A stretch of 24,804 bases of DNA. It comes from Novosphingobium sp. GTDB lineage: Bacteria > Pseudomonadota > Alphaproteobacteria > Sphingomonadales > Sphingomonadaceae. Shown in pieces: positions 15,155-22,315 of this stretch. Positions within the stretch are counted from its first letter, which is position 1, and each line of letters starts with the position of its first letter. The translations under genes and the position numbers were made by a program. The stretch lies in NCBI GenBank assembly GCA_020853995.1, contig JADYXV010000065.1:1-24804 (forward strand), read 5' to 3'. The notes under the pieces are model-generated. The model was not told the DNA's origin. It was given only the letters and a program-made list of their open reading frames with translations, and ran no database searches.

Positions 15155-16418
15155 AATCCAACCCGACGACGCGGACGAGACCCGCTCGCTGCTAGACGTG
15201 CTCGGCCCCGGTCTTGTAACCGGTGCAGCCGACGATGATCCATCGGGCATCGGCACTTACAGCCAGGTCGGTGCACAGTTTGGCTATGGCATGGCATGGA
15301 CGATGCTGTTCGGCTTTCCGCTGCTCGCGTCGATCCAGGCAATCTGCGCACGCATCGGTGCCACCACCGGGCGCGGTATAGCGCACAATTTGCGCCGCCA
15401 TTATCCGCCCGCACTGCTGCGTGGGATGGTCATGCTGCTGCTGATCGCAAACGTCATCAATCTGGGCGCAGATCTGGGCGCGATGGGCGCAGCGCTAGGT
15501 CTTCTGGTCCCCGGCCCGGTGCTGGCCTTCACCGTCGCCTTTGGCGTTATCAGCATACTGGCCGAAGTCCTGATCAGCTACACCCGCTATGCCCGCATCC
15601 TCAAATGGACCACGCTGTCGTTGTTTTCCTACGTTGCCGTAGTCTTTGTCGCGGGCGTTGATTGGGGTGCGGCCCTGCGCGGCATCGTCATCCCCTCGTT
15701 CACGTTTGACCGTGAACATACGATGGCGCTGGTCGCCGTATTTGGCACCACGATCAGCCCCTACTTGTTCTTCTGGCAGGCCGGCCAAGAAGTGGAAGAA
15801 CAGCACCGTCGCCACACCAAACCGCTGTGCATCGCTCCGCGCAGCGCCGGTCCGGAACTCAAGCGCATCCGCACCGATACCCTGGTCGGCATGGGCTTTT
15901 CGCACCTTACCGCCCTTTTCATCATCATTGCCACCGCCGCCACGCTCAATGCTCATGGCGTAACTGACGTTACTTCGGCCGCGCAGGCAGCGGATGCCTT
16001 GCGCCCCATCGCAGGCAATCTTGCCTTTGCGCTCTTTGCCATCGGCATCATCGGCACCGGCATGCTGGCCGTGCCTGTTCTGGCAGGTTCTGCCGCCTAT
16101 GCGGTCAGCGAAACTTTCGGGTGGACCGAAGGGCTGGACCGCAAACCGCGTGAGGCCAAAGCGTTCTATGCCGTCATCGCGCTCGCTACCTTGGGCGGAG
16201 TAGCGCTGAACTTTACCGGGATTGACCCCATGCGTGCGCTTTATTGGGCGGCGGTGGTGAACGGCCTGCTTGCCCCACCACTAATGGTCGTCACAATGAT
16301 GATCGCCAGCAACCCGCGCATTATGGGCCGCCTCACCATCCCCCGCGGCCTCGCCTTCGGCGGCTGGCTATCCACCACCGTAATGTGGGCCATCGCATTG
16401 CTGTTTCTGCTCGGGTGA
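15147..16418 (+). CDS. NRAMP-like divalent metal transporter with non-canonical ligand residues
   Basis: 423 aa, about eleven predicted membrane helices with the SLC11 fold. TM1 reads GPGLVTGAADDDPSGIG: the metal-binding DPGN of NRAMPs is DPSG here (Asp31 kept, Asn replaced by Gly34). TM6 reads GTTISPYLFF (200-209) instead of GAxxMPHN, so the soft-metal methionine and the following histidine are lost. Such changes are seen in NRAMP-related proteins, some of which move Mg2+ rather than Mn2+/Fe2+. The substrate here is therefore uncertain. The ATG lies inside the end of plsC. It is the last gene of the chain, and its stop is 4 bases from the convergent tyrA stop. Confidence 0.85.
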   Translation: MDKIQPDDADETRSLLDVLGPGLVTGAADDDPSGIGTYSQVGAQFGYGMAWTMLFGFPLLASIQAICARIGATTGRGIAHNLRRHYPPALLRGMVMLLLIANVINLGADLGAMGAALGLLVPGPVLAFTVAFGVISILAEVLISYTRYARILKWTTLSLFSYVAVVFVAGVDWGAALRGIVIPSFTFDREHTMALVAVFGTTISPYLFFWQAGQEVEEQHRRHTKPLCIAPRSAGPELKRIRTDTLVGMGFSHLTALFIIIATAATLNAHGVTDVTSAAQAADALRPIAGNLAFALFAIGIIGTGMLAVPVLAGSAAYAVSETFGWTEGLDRKPREAKAFYAVIALATLGGVALNFTGIDPMRALYWAAVVNGLLAPPLMVVTMMIASNPRIMGRLTIPRGLAFGGWLSTTVMWAIALLFLLG

Positions 16419-16422
16419 AGCT

Positions 16423-17349
16423 TCAGCTTTTGCCGCTGTGATCCGACCGGCCAAAGTCCGGCCGCGCGTCGTCCTGACCCATCTCGATAATGCCGCGCCG
16501 GATCGCGCGGGTGCGGGTGAACTGGTCGAACAGCGCATCGCCATCGCCCTTGCGAATGGCCTTCTGCAATTCGGTCAGGTCCTCGGTAAAGCACTGGAGC
16601 ATTTCCAGCACCGCATCGCGATTGGACAGGAACACGTCGCGCCACATCGTCGGGTCCGACGCGGCGATACGCGTGAAATCGCGGAAGCCGCCTGCTGAAT
16701 ATTTGATCACTTCGCTTTGCGTCACCGCTTCCAGATCGGATGCAGTACCGACGATGGTATAGGCGATCAGGTGCGGCAAGTGGCTGGTCACGGCCAGAAC
16801 CTTGTCGTGATGATCGGCGTCCATCGTCTCGACCCGCGCGCCCAGCGCCTCCCAGAACGCCACCACGCGCGCCACCACTGCGGGATCTGCGTCCTCACCC
16901 GGCGTGACAATGCACCAGCGGTTGGCAAACAGCGTGGCAAAGCCTGCATCCGGCCCACTGCGTTCGGTTCCCGCCACCGGATGGGCCGGAATGATGTGAT
17001 GCCCCGGCAAAGCATCGGCCAAAGCCCGCGCGACCGACCCCTTCGACGATCCGACATCGCTGATCACCGCATCGGGCGATAGCCCATCGGCCAGCGCCGC
17101 CGCTGCGGCCCCCATCGCGCCCACCGGGACGCACAGGACAACAAGATCGGCCCCTTGCGCTGCCGCAACCGGCGTTTCGGCAATGCTATGCGCAAGGCCC
17201 AGTTCGCGCGCCTTGCTGCGAACCTCGGCATCGGCATCATAGCCGACCACGCGGACGCTGGGCATGTTTGCCTGCACAGCAAGACCAACCGAACCGCCCA
17301 GCAGGCCCAGCCCGACAATCGTTACTTGGGCGAAAGGGGCCGCACTCAC
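16423..17349 (-). CDS. tyrA: prephenate/arogenate dehydrogenase (cyclohexadienyl dehydrogenase)
   Basis: 308 aa from GTG at 17349, which overlaps the hisC stop (GTGA) and has GAGG seven bases upstream; an earlier in-frame GTG at 17364 is less likely. The N-terminal Rossmann motif GLGLLGGS (13-20) binds NAD(P)+. DVGSSKGSV and HPVAGTERSG are the family's catalytic and substrate motifs. It oxidatively decarboxylates prephenate and/or arogenate on the way to tyrosine. I see no fused chorismate mutase or EPSP synthase domain. Which substrate is preferred cannot be read from the sequence. Confidence 0.93.
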   Translation of the reverse strand: MSAAPFAQVTIVGLGLLGGSVGLAVQANMPSVRVVGYDADAEVRSKARELGLAHSIAETPVAAAQGADLVVLCVPVGAMGAAAAALADGLSPDAVISDVGSSKGSVARALADALPGHHIIPAHPVAGTERSGPDAGFATLFANRWCIVTPGEDADPAVVARVVAFWEALGARVETMDADHHDKVLAVTSHLPHLIAYTIVGTASDLEAVTQSEVIKYSAGGFRDFTRIAASDPTMWRDVFLSNRDAVLEMLQCFTEDLTELQKAIRKGDGDALFDQFTRTRAIRRGIIEMGQDDARPDFGRSDHSGKS

Positions 17350-18446
17350 TTGGCGGCCTCGCACATCGTGCGGATCGCGGCGGCAATCTCGTCCATCTGT
17401 TCAGCCGTGCCGATGGTGATGCGCAAGCCTTGCGGCAGGCCTTGCCCCGGCAACCAGCGTGTGATGTAACCATGATCCATCAGCCCGGTATAGACTGCCT
17501 CTGCGCTCAACTTGCCTTCAAACAGGATCAGCACGAAGTTCGCCTGGCTCGGCAATGGCCGCACGCCATGATTGCCCAGCGCCTCAAGCTTTTCGACAAA
17601 GCGCGCGCGTTCCTGGGCATTGTGGCGGCGCGATGCCTCGACAAAGGCCTGATCGCGCACCGCCGCAAGGCCGGTCGCCTGCCCGCTGATCGAGATGTTG
17701 AACGGCCCGCGAATGCGGTTGAGCATATCGACCACATCGGCATGGCCGGTGCCCCAGCCGATGCGTTCTCCGGCAAGGCCATAGATCTTCGAAAACGTGC
17801 GCGTGACCAGCACATTGGATGCGCTCGCCGCCAGTTCCAGCGCGCCGTCATCATGTTCGGGATCAAGATATTCGGCATAAGCGCCATCCAGCACCAGCAG
17901 GATATCGGGACGCAAACCCGCGTGGAGCCGCGCGATTTCGGCGCGTGGCAACCAACTGCCTGTCGGATTATTGGGATTGGCAAGAAACACCACTTGCGTC
18001 CGCTCGGTCACGCAGCCCAGCAGCGCATCCACGTCGGTGCCGTAATCTGCGTCAGGTGCGATTACGGGCACAGCCCCGCAACGACGCGCGGCAATATCGT
18101 AAACCGAAAAGCCATAGCGCACGTAAAGCACTTCATCGCCTTGTCCGGCATAGGCTTGCGCGGCAAGGTTCAGCAATTCATCCGACCCTGTGCCCATCAC
18201 GATGCGTGCAGGATCGATGCCATGCACCTTGCCAATCGCACGGCGCAATTCAACGCTGTCAGGATCAGGATAACGCGCCGGATCGCCGAGATGCAGCCGC
18301 GCTTCCAAAGCATGTGCGCTGCTGCCGAGCGGATTCTCGTTGGCAGAAAGCTTGGTCAGCACTTTGCCATCGGCCCCGGTGGATTTGCCGGGAACATATG
18401 CGTGAATGCCAAGGATCCAGTCCTTGGGTTGCGGTGCGTTTGCCAT
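17346..18446 (-). CDS. hisC: histidinol-phosphate / aromatic aminotransferase
   Basis: 366 aa PLP enzyme of fold type I. Visible features are ANENPLG (35-41), NPNNPTG (157-163), Asp187 and Tyr190 in LDGAYAEY, the PLP lysine Lys220 in TFSKIYGLAG, and Arg342 in LRITIG. It converts imidazole-acetol phosphate to histidinol phosphate. Coupling to tyrA by a 4-base overlap suggests it also transaminates aromatic keto acids or prephenate, as described for alphaproteobacterial HisC homologues. The ATG at 18446 has GCGGA close upstream. The gene begins about 100 bases after the glnK-amtB terminator. Confidence 0.93.
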   Translation of the reverse strand: MANAPQPKDWILGIHAYVPGKSTGADGKVLTKLSANENPLGSSAHALEARLHLGDPARYPDPDSVELRRAIGKVHGIDPARIVMGTGSDELLNLAAQAYAGQGDEVLYVRYGFSVYDIAARRCGAVPVIAPDADYGTDVDALLGCVTERTQVVFLANPNNPTGSWLPRAEIARLHAGLRPDILLVLDGAYAEYLDPEHDDGALELAASASNVLVTRTFSKIYGLAGERIGWGTGHADVVDMLNRIRGPFNISISGQATGLAAVRDQAFVEASRRHNAQERARFVEKLEALGNHGVRPLPSQANFVLILFEGKLSAEAVYTGLMDHGYITRWLPGQGLPQGLRITIGTAEQMDEIAAAIRTMCEAAK

Positions 18447-18550
18447 AATGTCCGCGCTTTAGTGTTTACGCAGCCCTGCGGCAAGCGCGCCACCGGAACA
18501 CGTCCAAAAAAGGGATTTGGCGCGCGGCCGCTTTAAGGACCTGCGAAAAC

Positions 18551-18585
18551 AAAAAAGGGCCGGAAGCGGGCTAGCGCTTCCGGCC
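18551..18585 (-). terminator. intrinsic terminator of the glnK-amtB operon
   Basis: On the minus strand a perfect 11-base-pair GC-rich stem (arms 18575-18585 and 18558-18568, GGCCGGAAGCG and its complement) with a 6-base loop is followed by CTTTTTT (18551-18557). It lies about 90 bases beyond the amtB stop and separates the operon from hisC. Confidence 0.92.
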
Positions 18586-18613
18586 TTGAGTCTGTTCGCA
18601 GGAGGAACAAGGT

Positions 18614-18665
18614 TTGGCGGAGTGAGGGATGAGAGGGAGAGGATCTGTTACCCCCGCTCCGCCAA
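18614..18665. repeat. 9-base inverted repeat just after amtB
   Basis: TTGGCGGAG (18614-18622) and CTCCGCCAA (18657-18665) are perfect complements separated by 34 purine-rich bases, ending 10 bases from the amtB stop. It could form a stem at the mRNA 3' end ahead of the main terminator. Significance unknown. Confidence 0.5.
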
Positions 18666-18675
18666 TTCGGTAAAA

Positions 18676-20094
18676 TCAGTAGTTATAAGCGCGTTCACCG
18701 TGCTCGGAGATGTCGAGGCCTTCACGCTCGGCTTCTTCCGAAGGACGCAGCCCGAGGGTCTTGTCGACGATGAAGAAGATGATCGCTGAACCGACGCCCG
18801 AGAAGACAACCGTGAACAAGACAGCCTTGATCTGGGTCATCACCTGCGTGGCGATGCTGTAGCTGTCAGCGTCGAAACCGGCTGGGAACACCGTGTAATC
18901 AAACACGCCCTGGCCGCCGAGTGAAGGAGCTGCGACAATGCCGGTAGCGATGGCGCCAACGATACCGCCCACGCCGTGCACACCGAACACGTCGAGCGTA
19001 TCGTCATACTTCAGCTTGTTCTTCAGCGTGCTGACGAAGAAGTAGCAGATTGGCGAGACGACGAGGCCGAGAACGATCGAGGTCATCGGTGCGCCAAGGC
19101 CCGAGGCTGGCGTGATGGCGACGAGCCCAGCAACAGCGCCCGTTGCAGCGCCCAGCATCGAAGGCTTGCCGTGGTGAAGCTGTTCGACAATCGCCCAGGA
19201 AACGGCTGCGGCAGCGGTGGCGACGAAGGTATTGATGAAGGCAACCGCAGTTACGCCATTGGCTTCAAGGTTGGAGCCAGCGTTGAAGCCGAACCAGCCC
19301 ACCCACAGCAGCGAAGCGCCGATCATGGTCATGGTCAGCGAGTGCGGCGGGGTGGCTTCCTTGCCGAAGCCGATGCGCTTGCCGATCATGATGCAGCCGA
19401 CGAGGCCAGCGATACCGGCGTTGATGTGAACAACCGTGCCACCAGCGAAGTCAAGCGCGCCCATGGCCCACAGGAAACCTGCGTCGGTCGGTGCGTCAGG
19501 CAGGAAGTCCGGGCCAGCCCAGTACCAAACCATGTGCGCCATCGGGAAATAGATGCAGGTCAGCCACAGGACGGTGAACACCATCAGCGAGCTGAACTTC
19601 ACGCGTTCCGCAAAAGCCCCGACGATAAGCGCCGGCGTGATGCAAGCGAAGGTCATCTGGAAAATCACGAAAGCGTATTCGGGAATGTAAACGTTGTTCG
19701 AGAAGGTCGCTGCATAAGTCGTGGCATCCACGCCCATCAGGAACATCTTCGAGAAACCGCCGACGAACGGGCCGCCGCTGGTAAAGGCCATCGAATAGCC
19801 CCAGCTTACCCACACGAGCGCTGCGACCGAAACGATCATGAACACCTGCATCAGCACGCTGAGCATGTTCTTGGTGCGGACTAGGCCGCCATAGAAAAGA
19901 GCAAGAGCAGGTACGCTCATCATCAGGACGAGCGCGGAGCTGATGAGCATCCAGGTCGTGTCGCCCTTGTCGACCATGCCGGCCATTTGTTCAACGGTTG
20001 GGGCCTTGATCGGCCCATCCTGTGCAATGGCGGCTGTTGCGGCGAAGAGCGAAGCGCCCGTTCCAGCCAAGCCACCGATCATCTTACGGATCAT
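18676..20094 (-). CDS. amtB: ammonium transporter AmtB
   Basis: 472 aa from the ATG at 20094, preceded by AGGGGA. A probable signal peptide (about 1-24, ending AAIA) precedes eleven membrane helices. The pore twin histidines are His223 (GGTVVHIN) and His373 (FGVHGVGG), and the conserved Asp215 sits in GALDFAGG. The cytoplasmic tail with GLDISEHGERAY is the usual PII-docking C-terminus. It conducts ammonium and is blocked by GlnK when nitrogen is plentiful. It lies 35 bases after glnK in the same direction, under the same nitrogen-regulated promoter. Confidence 0.97.
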   Translation of the reverse strand: MIRKMIGGLAGTGASLFAATAAIAQDGPIKAPTVEQMAGMVDKGDTTWMLISSALVLMMSVPALALFYGGLVRTKNMLSVLMQVFMIVSVAALVWVSWGYSMAFTSGGPFVGGFSKMFLMGVDATTYAATFSNNVYIPEYAFVIFQMTFACITPALIVGAFAERVKFSSLMVFTVLWLTCIYFPMAHMVWYWAGPDFLPDAPTDAGFLWAMGALDFAGGTVVHINAGIAGLVGCIMIGKRIGFGKEATPPHSLTMTMIGASLLWVGWFGFNAGSNLEANGVTAVAFINTFVATAAAAVSWAIVEQLHHGKPSMLGAATGAVAGLVAITPASGLGAPMTSIVLGLVVSPICYFFVSTLKNKLKYDDTLDVFGVHGVGGIVGAIATGIVAAPSLGGQGVFDYTVFPAGFDADSYSIATQVMTQIKAVLFTVVFSGVGSAIIFFIVDKTLGLRPSEEAEREGLDISEHGERAYNY

Positions 20095-20129
20095 GTTGGT
20101 TCCCCTAAGGTCGGAATTGGAAAGCGCGC

Positions 20130-20468
20130 TCAAAGCGCGGTGTCCCCGGTTTCACCGGTACGGATGCGCGTGGCCGACGCGAGGTCGAGCACAAACACCT
20201 TGCCGTCACCAATCGCTTCGGTGCTGGCGGCCTGCTGGATCGTTTCCACGATCTGCGGCGCAAGATCGTCGCTGGCGGCGATTTCGATCTTCACCTTGGG
20301 AAGCATGTTGGTGGAATATTCAGCGCCACGGTAAATCTCGGTCTGGCCCTTCTGCCGACCAAAACCCTTGACCTCGGACACCGTCATCCCGGCAACGCCC
20401 AGCGCCGACAGTGCTTCGCGCACTTCATCGAGCTTGAACGGCTTGATGATGGCTATGATGAACTTCAT
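20130..20468 (-). CDS. glnK: nitrogen regulatory protein PII
   Basis: 112 aa, exact PII length. Tyr51 in the T-loop (EIYRGAEYSTN) is the uridylylation site. The C-terminal signature GDGKVFVLDLASATRIRTGE is that of PII proteins that bind ATP/ADP and 2-oxoglutarate. It starts MKFIIAIIKPFKL. Position directly before amtB and behind a sigma-54 promoter marks it as GlnK rather than the glnA-linked GlnB. An AAAGGGGG Shine-Dalgarno precedes the ATG. Confidence 0.96.
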   Translation of the reverse strand: MKFIIAIIKPFKLDEVREALSALGVAGMTVSEVKGFGRQKGQTEIYRGAEYSTNMLPKVKIEIAASDDLAPQIVETIQQAASTEAIGDGKVFVLDLASATRIRTGETGDTAL

Positions 20469-20523
20469 TCACGCCCCCTTTCGCGACCCTTCTCGCCGGA
20501 CGACCCGCCGGCAGAGTTAGATA

Positions 20524-20539
20524 AGCAAAGGGCGTGCCA
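20524..20539 (-). promoter_or_regulatory. sigma-54 (RpoN) promoter of glnK-amtB
   Basis: Minus-strand TGGCACGCCCTTTGCT matches the -24/-12 consensus TGGCACG-N4-TTGCW, with GG and GC at exact spacing. It lies about 55 bases upstream of the glnK ATG. Sigma-54 promoters need an activator, presumably NtrC here; I could not find a convincing NtrC box upstream. Confidence 0.9.
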
Positions 20540-20651
20540 AACACGCGTTTTTACGGAATCAGGTGTTTACGGGAACAAAACTGGTCGCCGGGCGGCTACT
20601 TGCGCTCGAATCTTGGGCGATATTTTCGGCCTGCCTAATTTTTAAGCACAG

Positions 20652-20678
20652 GCGACTGCCTGAAATCAGGGCAGTCGC
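20652..20678 (-). other. stem-loop spanning the stop codon of the endonuclease/phosphatase gene
   Basis: Perfect 9-base arms GCGACTGCC (20652-20660) and GGCAGTCGC (20670-20678) enclose a 9-base loop that contains the TGA stop. On the coding strand no T-run follows (CTGTGCTTAAAAATT), so termination is possible but not clear. Confidence 0.5.
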
Positions 20679-21388
20679 AAATTTGCCCAGACCGGCAGAT
20701 GGTCCGAACCCACCGCCGCAAGTGCACTATGATGCACGCCTGTACCTTCAACGGTCAGGCCTTCGCTAATCACAATCCGGTCCAATTGCGCCAATGGCCG
20801 CCGCGAGGGGAAACTACGCCCCGGCGCCAGAACCTGCAGCGGTGCGCGAAACGCCGCCAGCGCGCCGCCTTTGACTGACCACTCATTCAAGTCACCCATC
20901 ATCACCGCATGGCCCTGCTCGTCATGACCGGCGATATGCGAACACACAGCCTCCACTTGCGCACGCCGCCGCAGGCCGGACAAGTCCAGATGCATGCCGA
21001 TCACCCGCACCATCTGGCCCGCAATCCGCAAGGATACACACACAGCACCGCGCGGCTCAATCGTCGGCAAAGGCACGGCGCAAGCACCCAGCACCTCGAT
21101 ATCGCGCCGCACCAGCAAGGCATTGCCATGCCAGCCCATGCTGGAGGCTGTCCGCGCGCTATCGTAATGCCCCGGTTCGATCACGCGCCACGGGCTGTGA
21201 TCGTCCAGCGCCGCGCGCGGCAGCACCGCTTCACGCAGGCCATAGCGCCGGTCCGCCTCCTGCAACGCGATCACGTCGGCATCCATCTCGCGCAGTACTG
21301 TCAAAATGCGCTCGGGATCGCGCTTGCGGTCCAGCCCCACACCTTTGTGGATGTTGTAACTGGCAACTTTTAGCGTGACCCCGGTCAG
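20666..21388 (-). CDS. endonuclease/exonuclease/phosphatase-family protein, apparent CTG start
   Basis: 240 aa if started at CTG 21388. The family motifs are in order: VASYNIHKGVG (8-18, catalytic Asn12), ALQEADRR (Glu44), GMHLDLS, MGDLNEW and a terminal SDHLPVW. This is the metal-dependent phosphoesterase fold shared by DNase I-like nucleases, phosphatases and sphingomyelinases; the substrate is unknown. The first in-frame ATG/GTG/TTG is GTG 21340, which would cut off the YNIH motif. No such codon exists upstream before an in-frame stop. CTG 21388 overlaps the hydrolase stop (CTGA) and has AAGGA with a 6-base spacer, so I call CTG as start. It is the last gene of the prfC group. Confidence 0.8.
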   Translation of the reverse strand: MTGVTLKVASYNIHKGVGLDRKRDPERILTVLREMDADVIALQEADRRYGLREAVLPRAALDDHSPWRVIEPGHYDSARTASSMGWHGNALLVRRDIEVLGACAVPLPTIEPRGAVCVSLRIAGQMVRVIGMHLDLSGLRRRAQVEAVCSHIAGHDEQGHAVMMGDLNEWSVKGGALAAFRAPLQVLAPGRSFPSRRPLAQLDRIVISEGLTVEGTGVHHSALAAVGSDHLPVWANLRLP

Positions 21389-22257
21389 AGGAAGTCCTTC
21401 AGCGTTGCGATAAATTTGGCAAACTGGTCATGATGCAACCAATGCCCTGCGTTTTCGAACTCGATCACTTTCGCATTTTTGAAATGATCGATCCGGCCGT
21501 CAGATTCGGGATTATCCACCCACGAGTCTGCGCCATTCAACAGTAATGTCGGACACGTGATCGCACCCCACAACTGCTGCACATAAGCTGGAGAAATATC
21601 ATAGGGAGCCGCATCCACGTTCAGATGCGGATCAAACTTCCAGCTGAACGTGCCGTCTTCGTTGCGATTGATGCCATGCAACGTCAAATGCCGGGCCTGC
21701 ACGTCCGTCAGATAAGGGTTCGCTGCCTTCATGCGGGCATAGGCATCTGCCAGAGAGGGATAGCGCCGGGGCACAAGGCCTGCCGCCTTGCGCTTTTCAA
21801 TAATGAATTCCCGCACCCGCCGCGCAAAAGGCACGTTCTTGATCAGCGCCTCATGCCCCGTGGTGGGAAAGATGCCCTCGATCGCTACGAGTTTGCGCAC
21901 GTTTTCGGGAAACAGTCCGGCATAGCGCAGGCTGACATTGGCCCCCCATGAATGCGATACGATGGTCACCGGTGCCAGATCCAACTGGTGGATCAATTGC
22001 GCCACATCGTAAACAAGGTCCATCGTCCGGTAATTGCCGTCCGAATTCCACTCGCTATCACCGTGGCCGCGATGATCCATCGCGATGATATGCCAATCCT
22101 CACGCAGCGCCTCTGCCGTCCAGTCCCATGACCGGCAGTGGTCGCGCCCGCCATGAACCAGCAGCAGCGGGGGCTTTTCAGCATTACCCCAGTCCACATA
22201 GTGAAGCCGCTGGCGTTGCGAGATGAACGTGTTCGATGTAGGACCAAGAAGTTGCAT
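21385..22257 (-). CDS. alpha/beta hydrolase
   Basis: 290 aa from ATG 22257; the open frame continues 17 codons further upstream, but without family similarity. Features of the fold are the oxyanion region LLLVHGGRDH (31-40), MDHRGHGDS (60-68), the nucleophile elbow SHSWGAN with Ser103, an acid in NGADSWVD and His in AGHWLHHDQ. The usual G-x-S-x-G is S-x-S-x-G. Closest in style to epoxide/ester hydrolases of the MhpC type; the substrate is unknown. It follows prfC after 58 bases in the same direction and overlaps the downstream gene by 4 bases. Confidence 0.85.
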   Translation of the reverse strand: MQLLGPTSNTFISQRQRLHYVDWGNAEKPPLLLVHGGRDHCRSWDWTAEALREDWHIIAMDHRGHGDSEWNSDGNYRTMDLVYDVAQLIHQLDLAPVTIVSHSWGANVSLRYAGLFPENVRKLVAIEGIFPTTGHEALIKNVPFARRVREFIIEKRKAAGLVPRRYPSLADAYARMKAANPYLTDVQARHLTLHGINRNEDGTFSWKFDPHLNVDAAPYDISPAYVQQLWGAITCPTLLLNGADSWVDNPESDGRIDHFKNAKVIEFENAGHWLHHDQFAKFIATLKDFL

Positions 22258-22315
22258 CGCCGCTACGTGCGACGGATGCCGACAGGTTTCAACCCCTGCC
22301 CACAACAAAGCAGGA

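Noticed and set aside
17268..18536. 422-codon plus-strand frame opposite hisC-tyrA
   Set aside because: It spans two conserved genes on the other strand and reads as a codon-bias artefact.
18976..19884. 302-codon plus-strand frame opposite amtB
   Set aside because: Charged, His/Glu-rich translation typical of an antisense frame of a membrane protein.
20724..20740. TGCACTATGATGCAC as a possible NtrC box
   Set aside because: The half-sites are direct rather than inverted and it lies inside the endonuclease gene, so it does not match the NtrC consensus.
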